Shown here piece by piece: positions 6,694-12,871 of a stretch of 13,984 nucleotides of DNA. Numbering within the stretch: the stretch's first letter is position 1; each line of letters opens with the position of its first letter. Position numbers and translations under genes: made by a program. This stretch comes from Deltaproteobacteria bacterium (lineage in GTDB: Bacteria > Desulfobacterota > Desulfarculia > Adiutricales > Adiutricaceae), in assembly GCA_031279155.1 (NCBI GenBank), contig JAITJB010000024.1, positions 1-13,984 of the forward strand, given 5' to 3'. The notes under the pieces are model-generated. The model was not told where the DNA came from. It made no database searches and worked only from the letters and a program-made list of their open reading frames with translations.

Positions 6694-9294
6694 TTAGCTA
6701 ACTAAAGTAGCTATTTTTTTTAAAGACACCTCAAGGTCATCGGCTAAGCCCCACATGGCTTTAACGGCCAAGAGCGGTTTGGGCGTGCCGGACGGGCTAA
6801 TGCGGATGGTCAGATGTAGAGAGTAAGGATCTTTGGGGGCAATTGATAATATAAAATCGGCTAGATCAAATTGCCGCAAAGCGCCCTTCGATCCAGTATA
6901 GCTTAATTGGGCCCTTGGGTGAAAGGGAGGCTCGGCGAAAACGGGCTTAGGGCTTGTTATTTCCCAAAGTGCAGCCGTAGGCTTTGGTTTAGGTGATTGC
7001 GGCGGGAGCATTGAGACCGATATGAGCCTTAAGCCCAAGGGGAGTTTTAAGGCGTTAAAAACCTCTTGGGGAGCGGTAATATTTTTAAGTTCAAAGATTA
7101 GGCGCTCATCGAGACTTTCCACGCCCAAGGGCAAAGCCGTAAGAAAGGACAGTTTTGGCTGAGGATGGAAACCTTGGCTAAAGCGCAGTTCAAGCTTGGC
7201 CTGACGGAAGGCCTTTTTGAAGAGCTCGACCATCTCTAAATGACCTAGGAGAACTAAAGGCCCCTCTTTGGCAAAGGAGGCCACATAGCGGGCGCCTAAA
7301 TCTGGCCTTTGAGAAGCCTTTGCTTTTGGAGATTTTGGATCTCTTCTATCTTGCCGATAGCCTTGGGGATTAGGGCTTTGATCTGACGATTGATCGTTTT
7401 GGCTAAGTTTTGATGGCGAATCTATTGGGTCATGGGTGCTCTGGGGCGAGATCTCAAAGGCCTTAGGATTAGCTAAATCAATATAAGCCCCGCTGTGACA
7501 GGCGCCGCAGTCTTGGCAGCCAGATAGGCGGCAGTCAGGCGTGGTTAGGCCCATTTTGGCTCGGGAAAGCTCTTTAATTAAATATTGCTCATTTACCCCG
7601 CACCTAAGGTGCGACCAGGGGAGTACTTGCCCGGGCTCTCTGGGGGTCAAAAGCTCTTGGGCGGGCATACCCAAATGGTCCATGGCCATAAGCCAGTGGG
7701 ATAGCTTAAAATGATCGTTCCAAGCTTCAAATCTGGCCCCCAAGCGGTGGACTTCGGATAAAAGAGAACCTAGGCGGCGATCGCCTCTCGATAATATGCC
7801 CTCAATAAAACTTATGCCGGGATCGTTAAAGCGGACGACCAGGCGGGGGTGACGAGCAGCCGCCCGGACCACGGCCAGCCTTTGTTCGATTAAGTCCATA
7901 CCTGAAGCTGGATGCCACTGGAAGGGCGTGTGGGCTTTGGGGGTAAAGTGAGCAAGCCCTAGGTTTAATTTGGCTTTGCTCAGACGGCTAAGTTTAATTG
8001 CTAAACCCACGATAGCTTCGAGATCTTCTTGGGTTTCAGTTGGGAGCCCGGCCATAAAATAGAGCTTTAAGGCCCGCCAGCCTAGGCGGAAAGCTGTCTC
8101 GCTGGCCTGGAAAATATCATCTTCGGTTAGATCTTTATTTATGACGGCCCTCAACCTTTCGGTGGCCGCTTCAGGCGCCATAGTGAAGCCCGTTTTCCGG
8201 ACCCTTTTGATCTGCTGAGCCAAGTGGTTCGATAGACTCCTAACCCTAAGTGAAGGTAGAGATAGGGCCACTTGCCCTTGGGCGTGGCGGTCCATAAAGC
8301 TTTCGACTAAGTCCCCTACCTGAGTATGGTCGCCTGCCGATAGCGAGAGAAAGGCCGCCTGATCGTGCCCGGTGGACTCTAAATTTTGGGAGATTAGCTT
8401 TAAGATTTCTGAGCTATGGCGTTCGCGGACCGGGCGATACAAAAAACCGGCTTGACAGAAACGGCAGCCTCTCGAGCAGCCCCGGCCAATCTCCACGGCT
8501 ACCCGGTCATGGACAGGCTTAACAAAGGGCGTTATCTGGCAGAGGGGAAAGGGCGCCCCGGATAGTTTAGTGGCCACAGCCCTTTGGACATGGTTGTAGC
8601 CAGATTTTAGAGTTTCGATGCTATAGAGCGCACCATCACGGTAGATAGGCTTAAAGAGCGATGGAATGTAAATGCCCGGGCGTCCGGCTAGGCGATCGAA
8701 GAGCTCATTTTTGCTGGCTTTGGAAAACCGCCATTCTTTAATGATCTCTAGATCTTCCATGAAAGAGGCTTCAGCGTCGCCTATAAAAAAAATATCAAAA
8801 AAATCAGCCAAAGGTTCCGGGTTCGAGGCCCCGGGCCCGCCGGCAACAATTAAAGGCTGGCTATTTTCTCTATTGGAGGCCAGGCTATTTAGGCCACCTA
8901 AGCGCAGCATGTCTAAGATAGTCGTGTAGGCCAGTTCGTATTGGAGAGAAAAACCTATCAGGTGAAAGTCTTTTATGGGAGTAGCGCTCTCAAGACTTCT
9001 AAGGGGCCGGCCAGTACTTTCTAATCTCTGAGCGTAGTCCACCCAGGGGGCGTAGACCCTTTCGGCCCGGAAACCCGCGCGAGAATTAACCATGTGATAT
9101 AAGATCTTATGGCCTAAGTGGCTGTGAGCTATTTCGTAGACGTCGGGGAAGGCCAAGGCCATGGTCAAAAGTCGGCCTTTGGCGTCGGGGATAATGTTGG
9201 GCGTGGCCCCTGACTCTGTACCTAGGTAACGGGCCGGGTGTTCCAGGCCGGCTAGGAGAGCTGGTCTGGCTTCAGGCGGTATGGAAATGGACAA
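6694..9294 (-). CDS. TIGR03960/TIGR03936 fused B12-binding-like radical SAM protein
   Basis: This 866-residue protein fuses two families that are often separate. The N-terminal half has a cobalamin-binding-like domain with GGPGASNPEP at 152-161, then a radical SAM barrel with the 4Fe-4S motif C-x3-C-x2-C at Cys273, Cys277 and Cys280 (GCSRGCRFCQAGF). Near residues 570-620 a second cysteine cluster (C...CRLSGCQDCGACHSG) could hold another cluster or zinc. A hydrophilic S/P/Q/K-rich linker (about 622-668) leads to the TIGR03936/DUF2344 domain (VLLGHLEMVELFKKAFRQAKL, FSQGFHPQPKLSF). The substrate is unknown for the family. Its repeated proximity to RNase E/G genes suggests an RNA or ribosome-related modification (inference). 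The start is TTG at 9294, with GGAG 6 bp upstream and no better ATG. Confidence 0.9.
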   Translation of the reverse strand: MSISIPPEARPALLAGLEHPARYLGTESGATPNIIPDAKGRLLTMALAFPDVYEIAHSHLGHKILYHMVNSRAGFRAERVYAPWVDYAQRLESTGRPLRSLESATPIKDFHLIGFSLQYELAYTTILDMLRLGGLNSLASNRENSQPLIVAGGPGASNPEPLADFFDIFFIGDAEASFMEDLEIIKEWRFSKASKNELFDRLAGRPGIYIPSLFKPIYRDGALYSIETLKSGYNHVQRAVATKLSGAPFPLCQITPFVKPVHDRVAVEIGRGCSRGCRFCQAGFLYRPVRERHSSEILKLISQNLESTGHDQAAFLSLSAGDHTQVGDLVESFMDRHAQGQVALSLPSLRVRSLSNHLAQQIKRVRKTGFTMAPEAATERLRAVINKDLTEDDIFQASETAFRLGWRALKLYFMAGLPTETQEDLEAIVGLAIKLSRLSKAKLNLGLAHFTPKAHTPFQWHPASGMDLIEQRLAVVRAAARHPRLVVRFNDPGISFIEGILSRGDRRLGSLLSEVHRLGARFEAWNDHFKLSHWLMAMDHLGMPAQELLTPREPGQVLPWSHLRCGVNEQYLIKELSRAKMGLTTPDCRLSGCQDCGACHSGAYIDLANPKAFEISPQSTHDPIDSPSKLSQNDQSSDQSPNPQGYRQDRRDPKSPKAKASQRPDLGARYVASFAKEGPLVLLGHLEMVELFKKAFRQAKLELRFSQGFHPQPKLSFLTALPLGVESLDERLIFELKNITAPQEVFNALKLPLGLRLISVSMLPPQSPKPKPTAALWEITSPKPVFAEPPFHPRAQLSYTGSKGALRQFDLADFILSIAPKDPYSLHLTIRISPSGTPKPLLAVKAMWGLADDLEVSLKKIATLVS

Positions 9295-9373
9295 TTAGGA
9301 CTCCGAGATGGGCGGGCGGGGAAAGCGAGGCTTCGAAAATCAAAGTTAACTTCTGAGGGCTAATTTTGGCGGC

Positions 9374-10117
9374 TTAGAGATTGAGAGTTGAGGCTATCTC
9401 GGCTAAAATTTTCCGGGCCGCCTCAGAGGGATTATCGGCTTGACGAATGGGGCGACCGATGACCAAAAGATCCGCGCCTCCCCTCAGGGCGTTCCCCACC
9501 GATTCCACCCTCTTTTGATCGTCAGAGACGACATTGGCCCAATCTGGCCGTATGCCCGGTATAACCAATAGGGGTTTGGCCCCAAATCTAGATCTTAGGT
9601 CGTAGACCTCTTGACCTGAGGCCACTAGGCCGTGACAGCCAGCCGACAGGGCCCTATGGGCTAATCTAGCCGCATAAAGGCCCGGACGGCGGTATTCACT
9701 GCCCAGTTCATCGAGCTTAGCCGGCTCCAAGCTGGTCAGAACAGTCACGGCTAAAACGGTAGTCTCTGGAGGCGCGGCTTTTACGGCCGTCTCCATCATT
9801 TCTAAGCCGCCTTGAGCGTGGATGGTGATCAGATCGGGCTCTAACGATCCAATGCTCTTTATGGCCTGGCTAACCGTTGCCGGTATGTCGTGGAGTTTGA
9901 GATCTAAAAAAATACCAGAGCCCGGGGCTTTGGCCCGAATGGCTTTGACAATGGATGGCCCCTCAGAGAGGTAAAGCTCTAAGCCGATTTTAAAAAAACC
10001 CACGAGACCACTTAAATTGTAGGCCAAGTCCAAGGCCGCCTGAGCGCTGGGGACGTCAAGAGGAAAGACTAGGCGCTGGGCCGGGTTTCGGGATTGTCTT
10101 AATTTATCGATGTTCAT
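9374..10117 (-). CDS. pyrF: Orotidine 5'-phosphate decarboxylase
   Basis: PyrF decarboxylates OMP to UMP, the last step of de novo UMP synthesis. The 247-residue protein shows the complete family signature: LVFPLDVP at 16-23 (Asp21), FFKIGLEL with Lys43, the catalytic LDLKLHDIPATV with Asp72, Lys74 and Asp77, VIPGIRP at 184-190, and the phosphate-binding IGRPIRQADNP with Arg221. The ATG at 10117 overlaps the TGA of the zinc-ribbon gene as ATGA, so translation is probably coupled. No other pyrimidine gene is nearby. It is followed 79 bp later by the radical-SAM fusion gene. Confidence 0.95.
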   Translation of the reverse strand: MNIDKLRQSRNPAQRLVFPLDVPSAQAALDLAYNLSGLVGFFKIGLELYLSEGPSIVKAIRAKAPGSGIFLDLKLHDIPATVSQAIKSIGSLEPDLITIHAQGGLEMMETAVKAAPPETTVLAVTVLTSLEPAKLDELGSEYRRPGLYAARLAHRALSAGCHGLVASGQEVYDLRSRFGAKPLLVIPGIRPDWANVVSDDQKRVESVGNALRGGADLLVIGRPIRQADNPSEAARKILAEIASTLNL

Positions 10118-10974
10118 TCATCGTCCAGATCGTCTAGGCTATCGGCTAAATCCACGCTATCGGTATCGTCATCGAGATCGAGAGAGTCGTCGGCGTCGAG
10201 ATCGGGTAAGTCGTCATTGAAGGCGTCGATAGCCGCCGACTCAGCTGGCTCAAGCTTTGATGGTGGAACCATGAAGGTTTCTGAGATATCGGATTTTCCA
10301 GCCGGTATATCGCCGGTGGAAACCAGTGTTTGACGAATATGGTCGATAGCCGGTTTATTTGGAGCGTGGCTAGGTTCTTCACCTGAGCCTTCTACCGTCA
10401 CCTCAAGCGGAGAATAGGTATCGTCTACGGCCACCACGTCGATGTCATCGCTGGGACTTAGGGCGCCAGAGATCTCCTCAGGCTCGTCGATTTCAGGCTC
10501 GAGCAAAACCTCAGGCTCCTCAAATTCTTGGACCGGAGGCTTAGGCGGAGCCGGGGGCGGCGGCGGCGCCGGCTTGGAAAGAGTCTCATGGGGTGGTGGC
10601 GGCGGCGGAGGCGGAGGAGGCGGCGCAGGCCTAGCCTGAGGCTGAAAAGGCGGCGGGGCGGCGCTCCTAGGTGGTTCTGGCGGCGTTAGCTTCGGCGGGG
10701 CCGGCGCCGTGAAGTCAGGAACCATAGTGGTAGACGGGGAAAAACCAGAGTCAAAGGATGGCGAATACGGGTTACCTAGGTCGTCTCCGGACTGGTTGTC
10801 ATGGTCAGAGCTTAAATGGCCGCCATCTGAGCCAGCTATCGTAAAGTAGTTGATCGAGCCGGGCTTTGTACAGGTCAGAGAAAGCACTCGGCGAACCGGC
10901 TTAAGATCGCGTTTACATTTTGGACAATTGAGGTTGTACTCGAAACTATTGTAGCCGCATTTGGGGCAGAGCAT
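10114..10974 (-). CDS. Zinc-ribbon, poly-proline, acidic low-complexity protein of unknown function
   Basis: I do not recognise a named family. The first 20 residues form a compact zinc ribbon, C3-x2-C6-x10-C17-x2-C20, in MLCPKCGYN...NCPKCKRDL. The rest appears disordered: a Pro/Ala-rich middle with a run of 11 prolines encoded by bases 10591-10623 and shorter poly-Pro runs, then a strongly acidic, Asp/Glu-rich C-terminus ending DDLDDE. There is no signal peptide or membrane segment, so it is predicted cytoplasmic. The start ATG has GGGAGG 6 bp upstream. The stop overlaps the pyrF start (ATGA), implying coupled expression. Translation of the poly-Pro run would be expected to need EF-P. A candidate TATAAT promoter lies about 200 bp upstream. 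Confidence 0.85.
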   Translation of the reverse strand: MLCPKCGYNSFEYNLNCPKCKRDLKPVRRVLSLTCTKPGSINYFTIAGSDGGHLSSDHDNQSGDDLGNPYSPSFDSGFSPSTTMVPDFTAPAPPKLTPPEPPRSAAPPPFQPQARPAPPPPPPPPPPPHETLSKPAPPPPPAPPKPPVQEFEEPEVLLEPEIDEPEEISGALSPSDDIDVVAVDDTYSPLEVTVEGSGEEPSHAPNKPAIDHIRQTLVSTGDIPAGKSDISETFMVPPSKLEPAESAAIDAFNDDLPDLDADDSLDLDDDTDSVDLADSLDDLDDE

Positions 10975-11182
10975 CGAAGGCCTCCCTGAAAAATGGACTT
11001 AGTAGGGTTTGGGAGTTACTCACATATGATACGGGCCTAGCGGCCACTTGGTCGTCTGGCATTTGGTCATCTGGTAATTGGTCATCTGGCATTTGGTCGT
11101 CTGGCATGCCATAAGTTGGTCTATGATCGGCTCGAGTTAGACGCCGCCGTTCAAATGGAACCACGGTCTTTGTATCCAAGTT
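10975..11182 (-). other. Leader of about 200 nt ahead of the zinc-ribbon gene
   Basis: If transcription starts near 11176, the zinc-ribbon/pyrF mRNA has a 5' leader of about 200 nt that contains the 15-bp repeats. A frame of about 77 codons is open here and reads M/L-PDDQ repeats across the array. It has no good ribosome binding site and overlaps the next gene in another frame, so I do not call it a gene. Confidence 0.4.
11048..11107. repeat. Four tandem copies of a 15-bp repeat
   Basis: Four adjacent 15-bp units starting at 11048, 11063, 11078 and 11093 follow TTGGTCRTCTGGCAT. Units 1 and 4 are identical; units 2 and 3 carry one to three substitutions. The unit splits into a related heptamer and octamer. 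It lies in the leader of the zinc-ribbon gene; copy number may vary by slippage. Confidence 0.9.
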
Positions 11183-11188
11183 ATTATA
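11183..11188 (-). promoter_or_regulatory. Candidate -10 box for the zinc-ribbon/pyrF transcription unit
   Basis: A perfect TATAAT lies on the minus strand just below the small-RNA terminator. No good -35 is found at 17 bp; the best alternative, TGGACT, is 20 bp away. The site is the most likely start of the downstream minus-strand operon, but the promoter call is tentative. Confidence 0.4.
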
Positions 11189-11285
11189 TTAATGCTTTTA
11201 CGGGGAAAAGTCCAGCGAAATGAAAAATTTCTGGTTGATATTATGCGATTGTAGCATTTAGCCAAGAGGTAGGGGATAAGAAGAC

Positions 11286-11333
11286 AAAAAAAGGACCGGA
11301 GGCAGGAAGCCAGGTTTTCCCGCTCTCCGGTCC
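11286..11333 (-). terminator. Rho-independent terminator of the minus-strand small RNA
   Basis: GGACCGGAG (arm at 11325-11333) pairs with CTCCGGTCC (11293-11301). After one bulged A the stem continues GCGGGAA with TTCCUGC, giving 16 bp around an 8-nt loop. Seven U residues follow (11286-11292). No T-tract exists on the other strand. Confidence 0.92.
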
Positions 11334-11415
11334 AGTCCCGGTGTGGACAACACTAACAGGATTTGCGGTCAACAGGTGGGAGGCTGTGCGCTGTTCAATC
11401 TGTCGTGTCGGCCTG
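11286..11415 (-). ncRNA. Unidentified structured small RNA, about 130 nt
   Basis: A promoter-like pair lies upstream and a very strong terminator lies downstream, with no plausible reading frame between. The predicted RNA begins near 11415. GACACGACAGAUU pairs with AAU-C-CUGUU-A-GUGUU (13 bp with two bulged bases and G-U pairs). Inside, AACAG pairs with CUGUU, enclosing a C-rich loop of 15 nt with GCCUCCCAC. A linker then leads to the terminator hairpin. C-rich UCCC loops are typical of RNAs that pair with Shine-Dalgarno regions (known from other sRNAs; inference here). I could not match it to 6S, SRP RNA, tmRNA, RNase P or a riboswitch class. The 5' end is estimated from the promoter. Confidence 0.62.
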
Positions 11416-11421
11416 ATTCGT

Positions 11422-11450
11422 ATATTACTAAAACTGAAACTCAATTGCAA
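11422..11450 (-). promoter_or_regulatory. Candidate sigma70 promoter of the minus-strand small RNA
   Basis: TTGCAA (11450-11445) and TAATAT (11427-11422) are separated by exactly 17 bp. Each matches four of six consensus bases. An A/T tract (11460-11467) just upstream could act as an UP element. The predicted start is near 11415. Confidence 0.5.
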
Positions 11451-11985
11451 TAGGCTCTCAAAAAAAATATGGTAATAATTTCGGGAGCTTAAAAAAATAT
11501 CAAAAAAAATTTTGCCGCCTAACTAAAAAAAATTGGGTTTTGTCGCAAATTTTGGCCTTTAGCTTGGGTCCTTGAAATTTTACCTTGGCCGAGCGGGCTA
11601 TTTCAAAGCCATGGGGCTCTTAGATAGAAATCGGAGCAATTTTAGTTGGCTTAAGCGGTATATTCTTAGTTTTAGCGTAGATTTAAGGTAAATTTTATCT
11701 AGATCGTTTTTTAGCCAGAGCTATAAGGATAGCCGGCTTGATCCATGGTCATGGCCCTAACGCTCCCAATATATTAGCTTTAAACTAGAGGTGGACGGGT
11801 TCTTTAAAGTTTAGGTTGATAAGCAATAATTGTCGTTAACCAAAAGTGGGAAAAATTACCCGATTAACTTTTAGCCTTAGGTAAAAAAATGACCAGCCCA
11901 AGGAGCGGTTGGATGTAGTTGGAATAATAGTTAAATAAAAAGGGCAGAAGGCGCAAAAAAGTCAGAATAATGACTATGATTTTTT
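11451..11985. other. AT-rich stretch without a gene between two divergent RNA genes
   Basis: I see no reading frame with a usable start and ribosome binding site on either strand. The stretch holds A-tracts at 11460, 11491, 11502 and 11525, roughly in helical phase. It also holds a stem-loop at 11713-11738 (AGCC/GGCT outside GCTAT-AAGG-ATAGC) and an interrupted inverted repeat at 11835-11868 (GTTAA ... TTAAC). An isolated tRNA D-arm-like string at 11586-11596 has no matching T-arm. The stretch probably holds the regulatory regions of the two flanking RNA promoters. Confidence 0.6.
11960..11975. promoter_or_regulatory. Palindrome just upstream of the sigma54 promoter
   Basis: AGTCA-N6-TGACT is a 5-bp-arm inverted repeat ending 11 bp before the -24 box. 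It could be an operator or activator half-site pair. Its position is closer than usual for an enhancer site. No binding protein can be named. Confidence 0.35.
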
Positions 11986-12001
11986 TGGCACGCTCTTTGC
12001 A
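11986..12001 (+). promoter_or_regulatory. Sigma54 (RpoN) -24/-12 promoter
   Basis: TGGCACG-CTCT-TTGCA matches the sigma54 consensus TGGCACG-N4-TTGCW at every position. The invariant GG (11987-11988) and GC (11999-12000) are exactly 10 bp apart. Transcription should start near 12012 on the + strand. Such promoters need an AAA+ enhancer-binding activator, which is not encoded in this window. Confidence 0.88.
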
Positions 12002-12011
12002 ATACTAATAA

Positions 12012-12213
12012 TCGACTTCGTGCCAGGAAAAACGGGAATCCGGCCTGTCGCCCCATTCCAAGATTGTCTGCGGTTAACCCCACGAACAACTGTTTGCTTT
12101 TAGAACCGAAAAACGCAACCCTGGCAGCGTAACCCACCCAAAACGAGTCCTTACCACATTTAGCGGCAGGTTTCAGGCGGATCCGAGGCAACCGGACCCG
12201 CCTGATTTTTTTT
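12012..12213 (+). ncRNA. Sigma54-dependent structured small RNA, about 200 nt
   Basis: The transcript lies between a consensus sigma54 promoter and a strong intrinsic terminator and contains no ATG; the only notable open stretch starts at a GTG without a ribosome binding site and stops after 27 codons. Predicted structure: UGCCAGG (12021-12027) pairs with CCUGGCA (12120-12126), enclosing three elements. These are GGAAU/AUUCC (12035-12039/12055-12059), CGGUU/AACCG (12071-12075/12104-12108), and within the latter a CGAAC-AACU-GUUUG hairpin (12083-12096). C-rich apparently unpaired stretches (AACCCC, AACCCACCC) could pair with G-rich ribosome binding sites. It is convergent with ribE. I do not recognise a known family. 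The 5' end is set by promoter geometry. Confidence 0.72.
12173..12213 (+). terminator. Rho-independent terminator of the sigma54-driven small RNA
   Basis: TCAGGCGG pairs perfectly with CCGCCTGA, and the stem continues after one mismatch as TCCG/CGGA around a 7-nt loop. Eight T residues follow (12206-12213). On the minus strand the hairpin has no U-tract, so it serves the + strand. It ends 8 bp before the ribE stop codon. Confidence 0.93.
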
Positions 12214-12220
12214 ATGTACT

Positions 12221-12871
12221 CTAAAATCCCTTGAGAATTAAATCTTCGATCGTAAGTCCGCCGGAGGGCTTTGAGTTAGAATTTTGGCTAAACTCCAAAA
12301 GCCTACGGACGTAGCGGCCTAAGATATCAGTTTCTAAGTTGACTGTACGTGGGGCCTTGAGATCTGATAGAGTAGTTACATTGGACGTCTGAGGGATAAG
12401 GTTTACGCTAAAATTTGAGCCGGAAACTTCGTTTACAGTTAGGCTTACCCCATCGATGGCGATGGATCCTTTGGCAACTATGTAGGGAGCTAAGTCATTG
12501 GGGAAGGAAAATTGGCAGATAAGGCTCTGGCCGCTTGGCTTAATACTAAGTAATCGCCCTAGGCCGTCAACGTGACCGGTGACAATATGTCCGCCAAGGC
12601 GGTCGGTTAGTTTTAGCGCTCTTTCAAGGTTAACTAAATTTTCTCTACCCAAGGTGGTTACCTTGAGCGTAAAAGAGGAGGCGTAAGCCGTAAAAGCTTT
12701 TGGAGCTAATACTTTAGTTACCGTTAAGCAAACCCCGGAGACGGATATGCTCTCGCCAATAACCAAGGGCTCGTCCCAATCAAAAAAAGGTTCTACGGTA
12801 AGTTCGCTTTCCTCGTGACCAGGCTTTCGGGCGATAATCCGCCCTTTGCCTAAGACTAGCCCTGTAAACAC
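12221..12871 (-). CDS. ribE: Riboflavin synthase, alpha chain
   Basis: This enzyme dismutates two 6,7-dimethyl-8-ribityllumazine molecules to riboflavin and a pyrimidinedione. The 216 residues hold the two tandem lumazine-binding barrels. The first begins MFTGLV and has SVSGVCLTV (43-51). The second has GGHIVTGHVDG (93-103), AIDGVSLTVNEV (138-149) and LIPQTSNVTTL (158-168). Length and motifs are normal. The start is GTG at 12871, immediately after the ribD stop (TAAGTG), with GGGAG inside the end of ribD, so the two are translationally coupled. The operon appears to end here. The next visible unit is the convergent small RNA whose terminator lies just past the stop. The same gene is called ribC in some species. 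Confidence 0.95.
   Translation of the reverse strand: MFTGLVLGKGRIIARKPGHEESELTVEPFFDWDEPLVIGESISVSGVCLTVTKVLAPKAFTAYASSFTLKVTTLGRENLVNLERALKLTDRLGGHIVTGHVDGLGRLLSIKPSGQSLICQFSFPNDLAPYIVAKGSIAIDGVSLTVNEVSGSNFSVNLIPQTSNVTTLSDLKAPRTVNLETDILGRYVRRLLEFSQNSNSKPSGGLTIEDLILKGF

Noticed and set aside
10946..11179. 77-codon minus-strand frame with PDDQ repeats
   Set aside because: The nominal TTG start coincides with the predicted transcription start, no ribosome binding site is seen, and it overlaps the real start of the zinc-ribbon gene in another frame. The repeats are described as DNA repeats instead.
11241..11450. Minus-strand open frame of 69 codons over the second small RNA
   Set aside because: It starts inside the -35 element, runs through the promoter and reads across the terminator hairpin, so it is a chance frame.
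11586..11612. tRNA-like D-arm string (TGGCCGAGCGGG)
   Set aside because: No T-arm (GGTTCRANYCC), no anticodon stem and no acceptor stem pairing can be found around it.
11931..12191. Minus-strand open frame of 86 codons across the sigma54 RNA
   Set aside because: It has no convincing ribosome binding site, low-complexity ends and no recognisable domain, and it lies antisense to a unit with a consensus promoter and terminator.
12012..12213. FMN or cobalamin riboswitch, 6S RNA or tmRNA
   Set aside because: GGGAATCCGGCCTG slightly recalls a cobalamin-box fragment, but the remaining conserved core is missing. The RNA is convergent with ribE, so it cannot be its leader, and the 6S and tmRNA signatures are absent.
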